This document shows positions 41,537 to 50,191 of a stretch of 64,000 nt of DNA, piece after piece. The DNA is from JAICXG01 sp963801255 (GTDB lineage: Bacteria; Verrucomicrobiota; Verrucomicrobiia; Chthoniobacterales; UBA10450): positions 372,001 to 436,000 of the forward strand of contig CAWDEC010000012.1 in NCBI GenBank assembly GCA_963801255.1, written 5' to 3'. The notes beneath the pieces are model-generated. The model was not told the DNA's origin, ran no database searches, and worked only from the letters and a program-made list of their open reading frames with translations. Position 1 is the stretch's first letter, and the number at the start of each line of letters is the position of its first letter. Position numbers and translations under genes: made by a program.

Positions 41537-42679
41537 ATGAAAACATTACACTGCCCGATCGCTGGGCTTCGGCTGGCTTTTTTAAACGCGGCGAGACGGA
41601 GCGCGATTCCGTTACTCGTAGTTGGCATGGCCCTGGTGCTCGTGCAGCCTTGCGCGGCTCTTTCCTTTCAATTTGAGGAGTCCGGCAGCATGTCCGTAGC
41701 ACGCTATAATGGAAAGGCGGTACTATTGCGAGATGGCCGGGTCCTAGTCGCAGGCGGGCAGGACAGCAACAACAACCTTTTCGCGAGCGCGGAACTCTAC
41801 GATCTGGCGAGTGGGACTTGGACCACCACGGGCAGCCTCACCAGCGCACGCCTTGCTCACACGGCTACATTGCTGACCAACGGCAAAGTGCTGGTGGCAG
41901 GCGGCGTTCCCAACGCCGCGAGCGCGGAGCTCTACGATCCGGCGACCGGGGTGTGGTCCGCTACTGGCAGCCTCAAGAGTGCGCGGACGACCCACACGGC
42001 GACACTCCTGGCCGACGGCAGGGTGCTTGTCGCAGGCGGTTTTGGCACCAGTAACGTTCTTGCGAACGCCGAACTCTACGATCCGGTGACGGGTACCTGG
42101 ACCACAACCGGCCAGTTAATTAAAGGACGTGCAAATCATGTCGCGACCTTGCTGCCCGACGGCAGGGTGCTGGTGGCAGGCGGTAACAACGCAGCTGGTA
42201 CCAAAATCTTTGTAGACGCGGAAATCTACGACCCGGCGAGCGGGACTTGGTCAGCCACCGGTAGACTCTTGGAGGGGCGCACTCGTCCCAGCCTGACCTT
42301 GCTGCTGAATGGCCTGGTTTTGGTGGCAGGTGGTCAGGGCGACGAGGGCACCCTGGCGAGTTCGGAATTATATGATCCGGCAAGCGGAACATGGAGCCCT
42401 ACCGGCGCGCTCCCCCTGGCGATCTGGGGCCACACGGCGACGTTATTGCCCAACGGTGGAGTCTTAGTCACCGGCGGTATCAGCACGACCATTGTCGCGA
42501 ACGTGGAAATCTATAATCCAAATAAGGGAATCTGGAGTTCCACCGGGAACCTCACCACTCCACGCCTCTTTCACACCGCTACCTGCATACGCAACGGCAA
42601 GGTGCTCGTCGCAAACGGAGAGGACTACTTTGGCACCACTCTCGCTGGTGCGGAACTCGGCATTCCTGCCCGGCGGTAG
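41537..42679 (+). CDS. Secreted kelch-repeat protein
   Basis: After a long signal sequence (residues ~20-42, IPLLVVGMALVLVQPCAA), the 380-residue protein has about six kelch repeats with the pattern HTATLLxxGKVLVAGG, then SAELYDPATGTWSxTG. It should form an extracellular beta-propeller; binding partner unknown. It follows the M14 gene by 178 bp on the same strand without an attC between them. A decayed attC left half lies after it. Confidence 0.85.
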   Translation: MKTLHCPIAGLRLAFLNAARRSAIPLLVVGMALVLVQPCAALSFQFEESGSMSVARYNGKAVLLRDGRVLVAGGQDSNNNLFASAELYDLASGTWTTTGSLTSARLAHTATLLTNGKVLVAGGVPNAASAELYDPATGVWSATGSLKSARTTHTATLLADGRVLVAGGFGTSNVLANAELYDPVTGTWTTTGQLIKGRANHVATLLPDGRVLVAGGNNAAGTKIFVDAEIYDPASGTWSATGRLLEGRTRPSLTLLLNGLVLVAGGQGDEGTLASSELYDPASGTWSPTGALPLAIWGHTATLLPNGGVLVTGGISTTIVANVEIYNPNKGIWSSTGNLTTPRLFHTATCIRNGKVLVANGEDYFGTTLAGAELGIPARR

Positions 42680-42750
42680 GACCCCGAGCTTTTGAGGTCA
42701 TGGTCTTCGTCCTATTGCGATGTGCGTATGCGCCTCTTTAACGATTTGCG

Positions 42751-42776
42751 GTCTAAGCAGGCGATGCAGCGCGGAT
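42751..42776 (+). repeat. attC left-half remnant
   Basis: GTCTAAGCAGGCGATGCAGCG matches a left core and arm (GTCTAAC with C to G). The right half is missing before the next start. Confidence 0.55.
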
Positions 42777-42803
42777 CTTTCCCTTGAGCGCCCTTATTGA
42801 TTT

Positions 42804-43265
42804 ATGGAGGCGTTGGTTCCCGCCGCGATCGGACTAATTATTCTCGCCATCATGGTGAGTGCGTTGCGCGAAGCCGCGGCCATGAAACGATGGCCGGTTG
42901 CCAGCGGGCGGGTGCTCTCCTCGAAGGTCGAGGAGTATCGTGATAGCACGGGCGGTGGCGATTCCAGTGGGAACCGTGTCCGCATGACTCTTTACCGTCC
43001 GGTGGTGCTCTATGAATATAAGATCGCGGGCAAGCGCTTTCAGGGTAACCGAATCACGCAGAGCCCGGGACTTAATCGCGGGGTGCCTGATTTTGCCGAG
43101 AAGATTGTGCAACGCTACGCGAGGGGAAGCGAGCTGGAGGTGCGTTACAATCCGAAACGTCCGGAGGAATCTGTGCTCGAGCCCCGCCTGCCGGCGAGCT
43201 GGATTCTGGCGCTCCTCATCGCGATTGGGCTACTCGCTTTGGCAGCAAATCTCTACTTTCGCTAG
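42804..43265 (+). CDS. DUF3592 family membrane protein
   Basis: The 153-residue protein has an N-terminal helix (VPAAIGLIILAIMVSALRE), a beta-rich middle with WPVASGRVLSSKVEE, VVLYEYKIAGKRFQGNRIT, and YNPKRPEESVLEP before a C-terminal helix. This order is characteristic of DUF3592, a family of unknown function with an extracytoplasmic beta domain between two membrane helices. Confidence 0.8.
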   Translation: MEALVPAAIGLIILAIMVSALREAAAMKRWPVASGRVLSSKVEEYRDSTGGGDSSGNRVRMTLYRPVVLYEYKIAGKRFQGNRITQSPGLNRGVPDFAEKIVQRYARGSELEVRYNPKRPEESVLEPRLPASWILALLIAIGLLALAANLYFR

Positions 43266-43331
43266 TTCGCAGGGATCTGGCCGTGCGATATAGCCAATGT
43301 CGATTGGGCATTGCGACTATTTTTGGATTCT

Positions 43332-43439
43332 GACTATTCTTTTAATGAGCGAACGGCGGACCATTCTTATGCCTAGCATTGAGACCAAGCAACCAACATT
43401 TCTAGCTCGCGCGGCGGCTGATCTTGAGTCTCGTTAGGC
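43332..43439 (+). repeat. attC with decayed left core (108 bp)
   Basis: The left core has become GACTATT (43332), but the arm GAGCGAACGGCGGACC follows. Right end CTTGAGTCTC with GTTAGGC (43433). Confidence 0.65.
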
Positions 43440-43448
43440 GGCATCGAC

Positions 43449-43988
43449 ATGTCTATCCAGGATTGGGGAGCCATCGGCGAAGTTGTTAGCGCAATCGGCG
43501 TTGTTCTTACCCTGATTTACCTAACGACCCAGATACGCCAAAACACGCGGCAACTTCAGAGCCAGGGGCACCAGGGAATGACCGAGTCCTATAATGCCCT
43601 CCTGGCTCAGCTTCTCGCGGACGAGTCGCTTTTTAAGACGGCCGTTCGAGGCACCCAGGACTGGGAGAGTCTCACGCCCTTCCAGCAAGCGCGATTTCAC
43701 CTTTTCCTGAACGAACATCTACTGCATTTTCGAATGGCCTTCCAGCTCCACGAGAAGGGCGCTATTGATGATGATGTCTATCGAAGCATTGAAACCATGC
43801 ACATCAGGTTTATGGGAAATCCAGGCAATCGAGTCTGGTGGAAGATGGTCGGCAAGTCACTCGTTGAGGACCAACTGGCGCGTATAATCGACGAGAAGCT
43901 GGCCAGCATCCAAGGCACGAACCGCGTGACAACCGAGGCATGGGCGTTCTACGACCCAAAAAACTGGCGCGATTCAAATGATGCCTAA
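43449..43988 (+). CDS. Hypothetical protein with N-terminal helix, family B (179 aa)
   Basis: One membrane helix (VSAIGVVLTLIYLTTQI) is followed by RQNTRQLQSQGHQ and a long helical cytoplasmic domain with FHLFLNEHLLHFRM near 90. The cassette gene at 55086 has the same layout (LLVIFQLRQNRSLMRAQVRH), so they appear to be distant relatives. The function of this widespread type is unknown. The stop is in the attC core. Confidence 0.6.
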   Translation: MSIQDWGAIGEVVSAIGVVLTLIYLTTQIRQNTRQLQSQGHQGMTESYNALLAQLLADESLFKTAVRGTQDWESLTPFQQARFHLFLNEHLLHFRMAFQLHEKGAIDDDVYRSIETMHIRFMGNPGNRVWWKMVGKSLVEDQLARIIDEKLASIQGTNRVTTEAWAFYDPKNWRDSNDA

Positions 43989-44133
43989 CGAATCGATGGA
44001 GCCGGCTGGCGTTTCACAGAAATTCCAGGCGAAATTCTACAGCCGTTCGCATCATGCCGTGATTGGCGATTACGATGAACCTGACAATGGGATCGAAACG
44101 CACAAGCGCCCGGGTGAGTTCGAAGAGGTCTGA
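43981..44133 (+). CDS. Small ORF fused to an attC left half (50 aa)
   Basis: ATG 43981 begins within the last codons of the upstream gene and reads in frame through the attC left arm (MPNESMEPAG). It then enters a non-attC peptide FQAKFYSRSHHAVIGDYDE, which looks like real coding sequence. From memory, similar FKAKFxSxSHDAVIxVYD peptides occur elsewhere behind cassette arms, but this was not checked. The attC left core is GCCTAAC (43983); the right half is missing. Confidence 0.45.
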   Translation: MPNESMEPAGVSQKFQAKFYSRSHHAVIGDYDEPDNGIETHKRPGEFEEV

Positions 44134-44182
44134 CGATCACCTTTGAGATTTCGAGCGAAGAATCCTTTCGGATTCCCATTCG

Positions 44183-46732
44183 TTACTTATGTTCAATATC
44201 AACCACCTTTCGCACCAGCGCCTCGAAACGCGGATCGCTACGGAGAGGATCGAGCTTCGGATCATCTTTAATCATGGTGATGGTTAGACTCTCACGATCA
44301 GCGATAGCTTGCTCCAACCGTCGAATTGCTTCGTCGTGATTTCCCAGACTTAGGTAGAGCAGAGTGCGCCAGTATGAGGGCACGTAGCGGTGCTGGCTGA
44401 GTCCTTCCAGTTCGGCCAGCATTTGGATAGCTGCGTCTTTATCGCCGGACTGCGCTTTGGCAGCTGCAAGCAGCACCTGAACAAACAGATCGTCGCTCAA
44501 CTGCTGCGCCTTTGTGTATTCAGCAATCGCAGCCGGCACGTCGCCTTTTCGCTGAAGAACCATGCCCAGATTGTAATGTGCGTAATAAAACGTCGGATCA
44601 ATCTTCAGCGTCTTGCGCAACTGTGCGATCGCTTCATCGTATCGACGCCCAATGTACAGATGCTGACCCAGGTCTGCATTAATAATGGGCGAGAGTGGAT
44701 CAAGTTCGACGGCGCGTTTGCCCTCGGCGATCGCTTCCTCGAACCGGCCGAGGGCGACGAGCGGGCCGTTTCCATACCAATGGTGCGCGGTGGCGTAGTT
44801 GGGGTTTAGCGCGATCGCCCGTTGAAATTCCGATATTGAAGCAGCCATATCGAGGTCGCCCCAGCACAGTAACAATCCGAGCGCGGTGTGTGCCTCCGCC
44901 AGTTTATCATCCAGTTGAAGCGCTTTTAGCGCGGCAGCTTTCGCCGCAGGGTAGGCATCCTGTGGTGCCGTCGCAGTATAGGCTGGGAGCAGTACGTAAG
45001 CCTCCGCCAGCCCAGTGTAAGCCAGTGCATATTTTGGATCACGGGCAATCGCCTGCTCATAAAATCCGATCGCCTGTCGGAGATTTTCACCGCCACGTTT
45101 GCTCCAGAGCGAACGGCCTTCGAGATAAAGCTCGTAGGCGGTTAAGTCAGTCGTCGGCTGGGCTGCTATCAGCTGCATCTCCGCGCCGGTCAGCTTCGCC
45201 TGCAGCGTGTCAGCGATCGTCTTGGCAATGTCGCTTTCTACCGCAAAAATATCGGTCAGCTTCCGCTCATAAACGTCCCCCCAAAGATGCGTGTCGTTTA
45301 GCGCGTTGATCAATTGCACGTTGACCCGCACAGCGTCACCGCTCCTTTGCACGCTGCCCTCCAGCACATTTCCAACCCCGAGTTGTTTCGCGATCTCGCG
45401 CAGATTGTCTGGTGCGCTTTTGTACTTCTGGGTGGAAGTGCGTGAGATCACTTTCAGGTCCGCAATCTTGGACAGCCGGGCCAGAATTTCGTCCTGCATC
45501 CCTTCGGCAAAGTAGACGTTATCCGGATCGTGGCTCAGGTTTTCCAGAGGAAGGACGGCAATCGATTTCTCTGGCAACGGCGTCAGTGTGGACGCTGATG
45601 ACGCGACGTTCCTCTCCGGGGTCGACGTTATTTCTCGACGATTTAGGCGGATTACAAACAACGCTGCCGCGACAATCGCCACGACTGCGATCAAGGCGGC
45701 GATCTTGTAAATACCGATACCACGAGACAACTTGCGGCGGCAGGATTCCAGGGCTTCCATCAACTCCCGAGCTGACGCGGGCCGCCGAGCGGGATCGACG
45801 GCAAGCGTGCAGCGCAACAGTTTTGTTATTGGTTCAGGAACTTTCCTCGCGACCAACTGCTCGACTGGCAGATCGTCGCGGGTTTGACGATCGCGAATCT
45901 CTTCGATCGTGCTGCCAGAGTGTGGTGCCAGCCCGGTGAGCGCGAACCAGAGCGTCGCCCCGAGCGAATAAATGTCCGAGCGCGCATCGACCGGACCGCT
46001 TCCAAATTGCTCTGGGCTCGCGAAATTCGGCGTGCCGACAAATTCTCCGTGCGTCAGGTCCGTTTCTCCTCCGGCATCCGCGATCGCCTTGGCAAGGCCG
46101 AAGTCGATGACCTTCACTTCGGGCTCCGCCGTGTCAGTGTCACCCCGCGTCAGCATGATATTGCCCGGTTTCAGGTCGCGATGGATCAAACCGTGGGCTG
46201 CCGCAGCCATCAATGCCCGCGTGATTTGGATCGCAATTTCCAGAGCCGATTTTGCATCGAGCGGACCATCTCTCCGCACGCGGAATTCCAGAGTTTCGCC
46301 CTCGACTAGCTCCATCGCGTAATAGCAGTGACTGGCATCCGGCGACGTGCCGAACTGGAACACGGCGGCGACGTTCGGATGCCGCAAGGCAGCTGCGGCG
46401 CGGGCTTCACGCAAAAAGCGTTCGCGCATCGCTTGTGAGCTGCGCGCGGTCGCGGGTACCTCGATCACTTTCAGGGCCACCCTCCGATGCAACACCTTGT
46501 CTATGGCGAGATAGGTCACCCCCATGGCCCCGTGACCGAGTTCCCAGTAAAAACCGTCTGGGCGTTGCTCGACCTCGAAGTCGCCGAAGACCAACGAAGC
46601 CGGAGGCGCTGTCGCTGCTTCCGCCGGTTCGTCAAACGCTATCCGCACCAGACAAGGCAGGCATTCGCTGTTCACGTTCAACGGCCGACCGCACGTCGAG
46701 CAGAGGCCGACGGATTCTGGCAAGATCTTCAT
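44183..46732 (-). CDS. Serine/threonine protein kinase with TolB-like and TPR domains
   Basis: The start at ATG 46732 places it 8 bp after the sigma gene; the longer frame to 46771 would overlap that gene. After a Cys-rich N-terminus (CSTCGRPLNVNSECLPC) comes a Hanks-type kinase: GHGAMGVTYLAID, VALKVIE, HRDLKPGNIML, IDFGLAKA and GTPNFASPEQF are all present, so it should be active. Then a membrane helix near 360, a TolB/FlgO-like module (SIAVLPLENLSHDPDNVYFA) and many TPR repeats. Together with the sigma gene it forms a common Verrucomicrobia/Planctomycetes-type signalling operon. Confidence 0.9.
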   Translation of the reverse strand: MKILPESVGLCSTCGRPLNVNSECLPCLVRIAFDEPAEAATAPPASLVFGDFEVEQRPDGFYWELGHGAMGVTYLAIDKVLHRRVALKVIEVPATARSSQAMRERFLREARAAAALRHPNVAAVFQFGTSPDASHCYYAMELVEGETLEFRVRRDGPLDAKSALEIAIQITRALMAAAAHGLIHRDLKPGNIMLTRGDTDTAEPEVKVIDFGLAKAIADAGGETDLTHGEFVGTPNFASPEQFGSGPVDARSDIYSLGATLWFALTGLAPHSGSTIEEIRDRQTRDDLPVEQLVARKVPEPITKLLRCTLAVDPARRPASARELMEALESCRRKLSRGIGIYKIAALIAVVAIVAAALFVIRLNRREITSTPERNVASSASTLTPLPEKSIAVLPLENLSHDPDNVYFAEGMQDEILARLSKIADLKVISRTSTQKYKSAPDNLREIAKQLGVGNVLEGSVQRSGDAVRVNVQLINALNDTHLWGDVYERKLTDIFAVESDIAKTIADTLQAKLTGAEMQLIAAQPTTDLTAYELYLEGRSLWSKRGGENLRQAIGFYEQAIARDPKYALAYTGLAEAYVLLPAYTATAPQDAYPAAKAAALKALQLDDKLAEAHTALGLLLCWGDLDMAASISEFQRAIALNPNYATAHHWYGNGPLVALGRFEEAIAEGKRAVELDPLSPIINADLGQHLYIGRRYDEAIAQLRKTLKIDPTFYYAHYNLGMVLQRKGDVPAAIAEYTKAQQLSDDLFVQVLLAAAKAQSGDKDAAIQMLAELEGLSQHRYVPSYWRTLLYLSLGNHDEAIRRLEQAIADRESLTITMIKDDPKLDPLRSDPRFEALVRKVVDIEHK

Positions 46733-46740
46733 GGTGCGCC

Positions 46741-47544
46741 CTATTCTCCCGCCAGCACCCGAAACAACCAATGCAACTCTCCATCGACCTCGGCTTCCGT
46801 GTCCACCGTTTGGCGAACCTCTGCGCGCAACAGCTCCCGGTAGCGCGCCCGCAATCGGGTCACGTGGCTGCGCAGAGTGGAGGGCGGAAGACTAAGACGA
46901 ACAGCTAAGTCATCGTAAGTCGGCAGCGGATTGGGGCTGCTAGTAAGGAAGATTCTTAATTCATCGAAGAGCTTGTGTTTGCCATCAGCTTTCTGCTCAG
47001 CTGCCAGTCGCTCCAGTCCCACCCTGACCAGTGCTTCTGCCCAGGTTCTTTCAAAGACCCGGTCTTCTCCGGCCCGCTCGGCTGAAACAAAATGCGTCTG
47101 GAAGAGCGACTCCGCCGCCTCAGCCCGCGCGTCGTCCAACGGCAGAAAATCGAGGGAGCCGCCGCGCTTCAACGTTTGCTCACGGTCGTAAGCGTGCCCC
47201 AGGAAATTCTTCAGTGAGGCCAACAGAAAGGATCGGAACTTACCTTTCGTGCGATCGGCGCGCGCGTAGATCTTATGCTCGATTAGGTAGGCGAAAAAGC
47301 TTTGGGTGAGATCTTGCGCATCTTCCATGGCGTACTGGCGGCTGCGCACGAAACTGTAAAGCGGCGCCCAATAGGTCTGGCAAAACTTCGCAAGCGCAGC
47401 CTGTGCGATCTCAGGTTCAGCCTGACTTTCCCCAGCCGCAACAACCACGCTCCAGTGCGTCGAAGGAAAGAAATCGCTTCGGCCCTGCCCGTTCCCTGCC
47501 CGGGTCTTCACGTCAGTCGATTGTATCAAAATCGCAGAAGACAA
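46741..47544 (-). CDS. ECF-type RNA polymerase sigma factor
   Basis: The 267-residue protein has sigma-2-like FCQTYWAPLYSFVRSRQYAM with EDAQDLTQSFFAYLIEH (core-binding region) and a sigma-4-like DDLAVRLSLPPSTLRSHVTR (helix-turn-helix). The opening FFPSTHWSVVVAAGE is typical of the sigma factors that accompany kinase-TPR genes in Verrucomicrobia and Planctomycetes. It probably directs transcription in response to the kinase signal. Divergent from the HAF gene, so the 110-160 bp between them hold both promoters. Confidence 0.88.
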   Translation of the reverse strand: MSSAILIQSTDVKTRAGNGQGRSDFFPSTHWSVVVAAGESQAEPEIAQAALAKFCQTYWAPLYSFVRSRQYAMEDAQDLTQSFFAYLIEHKIYARADRTKGKFRSFLLASLKNFLGHAYDREQTLKRGGSLDFLPLDDARAEAAESLFQTHFVSAERAGEDRVFERTWAEALVRVGLERLAAEQKADGKHKLFDELRIFLTSSPNPLPTYDDLAVRLSLPPSTLRSHVTRLRARYRELLRAEVRQTVDTEAEVDGELHWLFRVLAGE

Positions 47545-47685
47545 GCAAGCGCGCGCAAAAAGTTACGATTCCGTGCAGCGCGCGCGCCGGAGTCCGTTTG
47601 TACAAGGGAAAGCGCATCATCATGCGCAACCATTAAGTCAACACAGAGGTACAATATGAACAAAAACAACATAAAGAAACTAATT

Positions 47686-47692
47686 AAGGAGG
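47686..47692 (+). promoter_or_regulatory. Ribosome-binding site of the HAF gene
   Basis: AAGGAGG, 11 nt before ATG 47704. It supports this start over ATG 47655, although the spacing is at the long end. Confidence 0.5.
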
Positions 47693-47703
47693 CACTAAGT
47701 ATC

Positions 47704-48726
47704 ATGAAACCAAAACAGATATCTATCAGCATTCTGGCAGTTCTGTTCGTGTTCCCACTAATGGGAACGTTCGCTCAGCAAGCACCGAACTCGGGCTCTA
47801 TCGAAGTAATCACGACTTTTGATTATCCGGGGACCGGAAATTCGACCTTGCCGCAAAAGATTAACGAAAGAGGTGACATCGTTGGCGAGTTCATCGATTC
47901 GAACGGCGTGACGCGAGGCTTTATCCGGTTCAAGGATGGTAGCTTTAGCGCGCCGATCGTCGACCCTAACGATACCGTAGGTTTTACCGAAGGACGAGGC
48001 ATCAATAACTCAGGCACAGTAGTGGGTGACTACGGCAGTCCCGATGCCAACGATCACGGGTTTTTCCTGTCGGGCGGCACCTACACGGAATACGATGTTC
48101 CCGGCGCGCTCAGCACCGATGTGTTTGGGATAAATGATGCCGGCGACTTTACCGGCACGTTTTCTAACGACGACGTGACCCTGCAGGCGTTCGTCAGCAT
48201 TGGCGGAACCGTAACGTCGTTTAGCGTCCCGGCAGCTACCGCGACCCTTGCTTACCAAATCAATAACTCAAAGCGCTTGGTGGTGGGATACTATATAGAC
48301 GGCTCAGGAATCCTTCACGGCTACTACCGGGACGTCAATGGGGCGCTGCACTTCCCGATCGACCCTTCGGGCTCCGTTGGGACAGTCCTGTTTGGAGATA
48401 ACAATAGGAACTGGGTGGTGGGCAGATATGCGGATAGCTCAGGCGCGACTCATGGACTCTTCTTTACCGCGCCAAACAACAACTTCTTCACTTTCGATTA
48501 TCCCGGCTCCACCTTTACATCGCTTAACGGAATCACCTCGCAGGGATTTATCTGCGGCCGTTATGTCGATGCTTCTGGAATCGCCCACGGAATCATAGCT
48601 CGTGCCAAAGGCACACCGTCGGGAAATCAGGTGGGCACGCTGGTCACTCCAATCAACCCATCGTCGCCGGTCACGCCCCTTAACTCGTCGCCCTCGGCGT
48701 GGGGGGATGCAACGCCAACGCGCTGA
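47704..48726 (+). CDS. Secreted HAF-repeat protein
   Basis: ATG 47704 follows AAGGAGG by 11 nt and starts a signal peptide (ISILAVLFVFPLMGTFAQ). An alternative ATG at 47655 adds 17 residues and has its own AGAGG. The ~340-residue protein carries about six repeats of the HAF kind (GINNSGTVVGDYGSPDANDH, then GFFLSGGTYTEYDVPG), likely an extracellular beta-propeller. The gene is divergent from the sigma factor and ends before a strong hairpin. Confidence 0.8.
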   Translation: MKPKQISISILAVLFVFPLMGTFAQQAPNSGSIEVITTFDYPGTGNSTLPQKINERGDIVGEFIDSNGVTRGFIRFKDGSFSAPIVDPNDTVGFTEGRGINNSGTVVGDYGSPDANDHGFFLSGGTYTEYDVPGALSTDVFGINDAGDFTGTFSNDDVTLQAFVSIGGTVTSFSVPAATATLAYQINNSKRLVVGYYIDGSGILHGYYRDVNGALHFPIDPSGSVGTVLFGDNNRNWVVGRYADSSGATHGLFFTAPNNNFFTFDYPGSTFTSLNGITSQGFICGRYVDASGIAHGIIARAKGTPSGNQVGTLVTPINPSSPVTPLNSSPSAWGDATPTR

Positions 48727-48743
48727 GTTGAGCAGCGTTGGGC

Positions 48744-48777
48744 GCCCGCGTCGTCGGCGCTTTGTGACGACGCGGGC
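48744..48777. terminator. Hairpin terminator-like structure after the HAF gene
   Basis: GCCCGCGTCGTC and GACGACGCGGGC are a perfect 12-bp inverted repeat with a 10-base loop, 17 bp after the stop. No T run follows, so it may act as an mRNA stabiliser or a weak terminator. Confidence 0.6.
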
Positions 48778-48805
48778 CTGGCGGCCTGGCTCGTATGCCG
48801 CATAG

Positions 48806-48907
48806 TTCGAGCGCACGATCGTCTTCGATCAACGGTACCGGATAGATGTGACCAGCGCCGCGCGGCCATCCGAGCATTGCAGCAAGCAAGTCACGCAGGA
48901 AGCCTAA
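48806..48907 (+). pseudogene. 3' fragment of a cassette gene
   Basis: A frame without a start codon, RTIVFDQRYRIDVTSAARPS and onward, ends with TAA inside the attC core GCCTAAC, exactly as intact cassette genes do. It looks like the last ~33 codons of a lost gene. Confidence 0.35.
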
Positions 48908-48944
48908 CCATGCAGTGCAGACATGTGGTTAAGTCAAGTTAGCT
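48902..48944 (+). repeat. Short attC remnant (43 bp)
   Basis: GCCTAACCATGCAGTGCAG (core 48902) is a good left half. GTTAGCT at 48938 might be the matching right core, but the right arm is missing. Confidence 0.45.
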
Positions 48945-48990
48945 CTTGATGGGCTGCACAGATTTTGTTTCCCTCGAACCAAGACTTGAT

Positions 48991-49157
48991 TCAAGGATAG
49001 CTCTTTAAGAGGTAGAGTTCTTCTTGGATGAAGGCGCCCCTCTTCTCGTAGCCGAGAGCTTTGATCTGAGCCTGGCCGAAGTCGTTGACGAGTTTGCCCA
49101 ACTTGGTCTCGAGACATGCTTAGCTTCGTAGTCGAAGATATGCTTGCGTTCGGTCAC
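48991..49157 (-). pseudogene. Small minus-strand gene with frameshift
   Basis: From GTG 49157 the minus frame reads VTERKHIFDYEAKHVS; after about one base shift it continues ETKLGKLVNDFGQAQIKALG, YEKRGAFIQEELYLLKSYP and stop. The two parts read like one ~55-residue protein ending like DUF4177-type small proteins (xxGYxxxxLLKxx). The shift and its overlap with the upstream region of the 49180 gene suggest a decayed gene. Confidence 0.45.
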
Positions 49158-49179
49158 GCATCAACTAAAAGAGATATTC

Positions 49180-49563
49180 ATGGCAGACAAGAAAAGCGTA
49201 CTCGTGCTTGGTCTGGACCCAGCACTGATTGATTTCTCACAACCCGGCTACGCGCCGGGCATGAGCACAACGAAGGTGCTGGCTGGCGTCAAGTCCTCAG
49301 AAGACGAACTAACCCGTCTCGGGTACAGTGTGCAAACCTGTTTTACCGACTTTGGTGAAACTGCCGAGGCGGTAGTGCAAAGCCAGCTCAAGCAGAAGCG
49401 GTGGGATTGCGTCATGATCGGGGCAGGTGTCAGAACGGTCCCAGGCAACTTCATGCTGTTTGAGAAGTTGATCAACGTGGTGCACGAACACGCGCCGCAA
49501 GCCAAGCTATGCTTCAATCAGTTGCCGCACGACACCGCCGATGCGGTAAAGCGTTGGGTTTGA
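49180..49563 (+). CDS. Conserved hypothetical protein (127 aa)
   Basis: ATG 49180, shortly after an AAAGAGA sequence, is preferred over the upstream ATG 49144. The sequence MADKKSVLVLGLDPALIDFS, a helix SSEDELTRLGYSVQTCF and RWDCVMIGAGVRTVPGNFM suggest a Rossmann-like alpha/beta fold similar to response-regulator or sugar-nucleotide-like domains, with no catalytic motif. No family is named with confidence. The gene sits as an ordinary cassette with a differently built attC 53 bp after it. Confidence 0.55.
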   Translation: MADKKSVLVLGLDPALIDFSQPGYAPGMSTTKVLAGVKSSEDELTRLGYSVQTCFTDFGETAEAVVQSQLKQKRWDCVMIGAGVRTVPGNFMLFEKLINVVHEHAPQAKLCFNQLPHDTADAVKRWV

Positions 49564-49615
49564 TTATTGCTTCGCCAAAGTGTTGTGGCTTTGGTCTTTC
49601 GGGGAACCTTATGCC

Positions 49616-49708
49616 GTCCAACGATGTGCTACAGCGCACTCGGCATGAGTCCGCGGTTGCCTCCGTGCGTGCTGTGCGCCGAGTCGCTCAGCTGGCAAGT
49701 CGTTAGGC
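49616..49708 (+). repeat. attC site of a different lineage (93 bp)
   Basis: Cores are GTCCAAC (49616) and GTTAGGC (49702). The arms GCGCACTCGGC and GCCGAGTCGC differ from the majority arms, and the right end is TGGCAAGTCGTTAGGC instead of TTCTCGTTAGGC. Confidence 0.75.
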
Positions 49709-49719
49709 CTTTTGTTTAC

Positions 49720-50073
49720 ATGACAACAAAACATCGAATTTTTACGACCAGTTTCGCGAGCGTCTATCCCCACTATGTCGCAAAGGTAGAAAAGAAGGGC
49801 CGTAACAAATCTGAAGTGGATGCCGTGATTTGCTGGCTGACAGGCTACAATCAGCGGGAGTTAGAGGGACAACTGAAAAAGCAGACAGACTTTGAAACAT
49901 TCTTCAAGGAAGCTCCCGAGCTGAATCCTTCTCGCACCTTGATCAAAGGTGTAATTTGCGGCGTTCGAGTGGAAGACATTCAGGAGCCGACGATGCGGGA
50001 AATACGCTATCTCGATAAATTGGTCGATGAATTAGCAAAGGGAAAGCCGATGGAAAAGATTTTGAGGGCCTAA
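49720..50073 (+). CDS. DUF2200 family protein
   Basis: The 117-residue protein matches DUF2200 along its length: KHRIFTTSFASVYPHYVAKV, DAVICWLTGYNQRELEGQL, TDFETFFKEAPELNPSRTLI, GVICGVRVEDIQEPTMREIR and YLDKLVDELAKGKPMEKIL. The family is a small conserved protein of unknown function found in many bacteria. ATG 49720 follows the attC by 11 bp; the frame further upstream runs through the attC. The stop overlaps the next attC core. Confidence 0.9.
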   Translation: MTTKHRIFTTSFASVYPHYVAKVEKKGRNKSEVDAVICWLTGYNQRELEGQLKKQTDFETFFKEAPELNPSRTLIKGVICGVRVEDIQEPTMREIRYLDKLVDELAKGKPMEKILRA

Positions 50074-50172
50074 CCATACGGATGGAAGGAACGGCGGACT
50101 GCTCCGTGTTCACATTTCAGATGACTTCCAAACTCCATTCGTCCGCCGTCGCTCATCTTATTCTCGTTAGGC
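50068..50172 (+). repeat. attC site (105 bp)
   Basis: Cores are GCCTAAC (50068) and GTTAGGC (50166). Standard arms and the centre CAGATGACTTCCAAACTCC, as in 9469 and 13357. Confidence 0.9.
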
Positions 50173-50191
50173 CTCCCCACGGGCACCGCTT

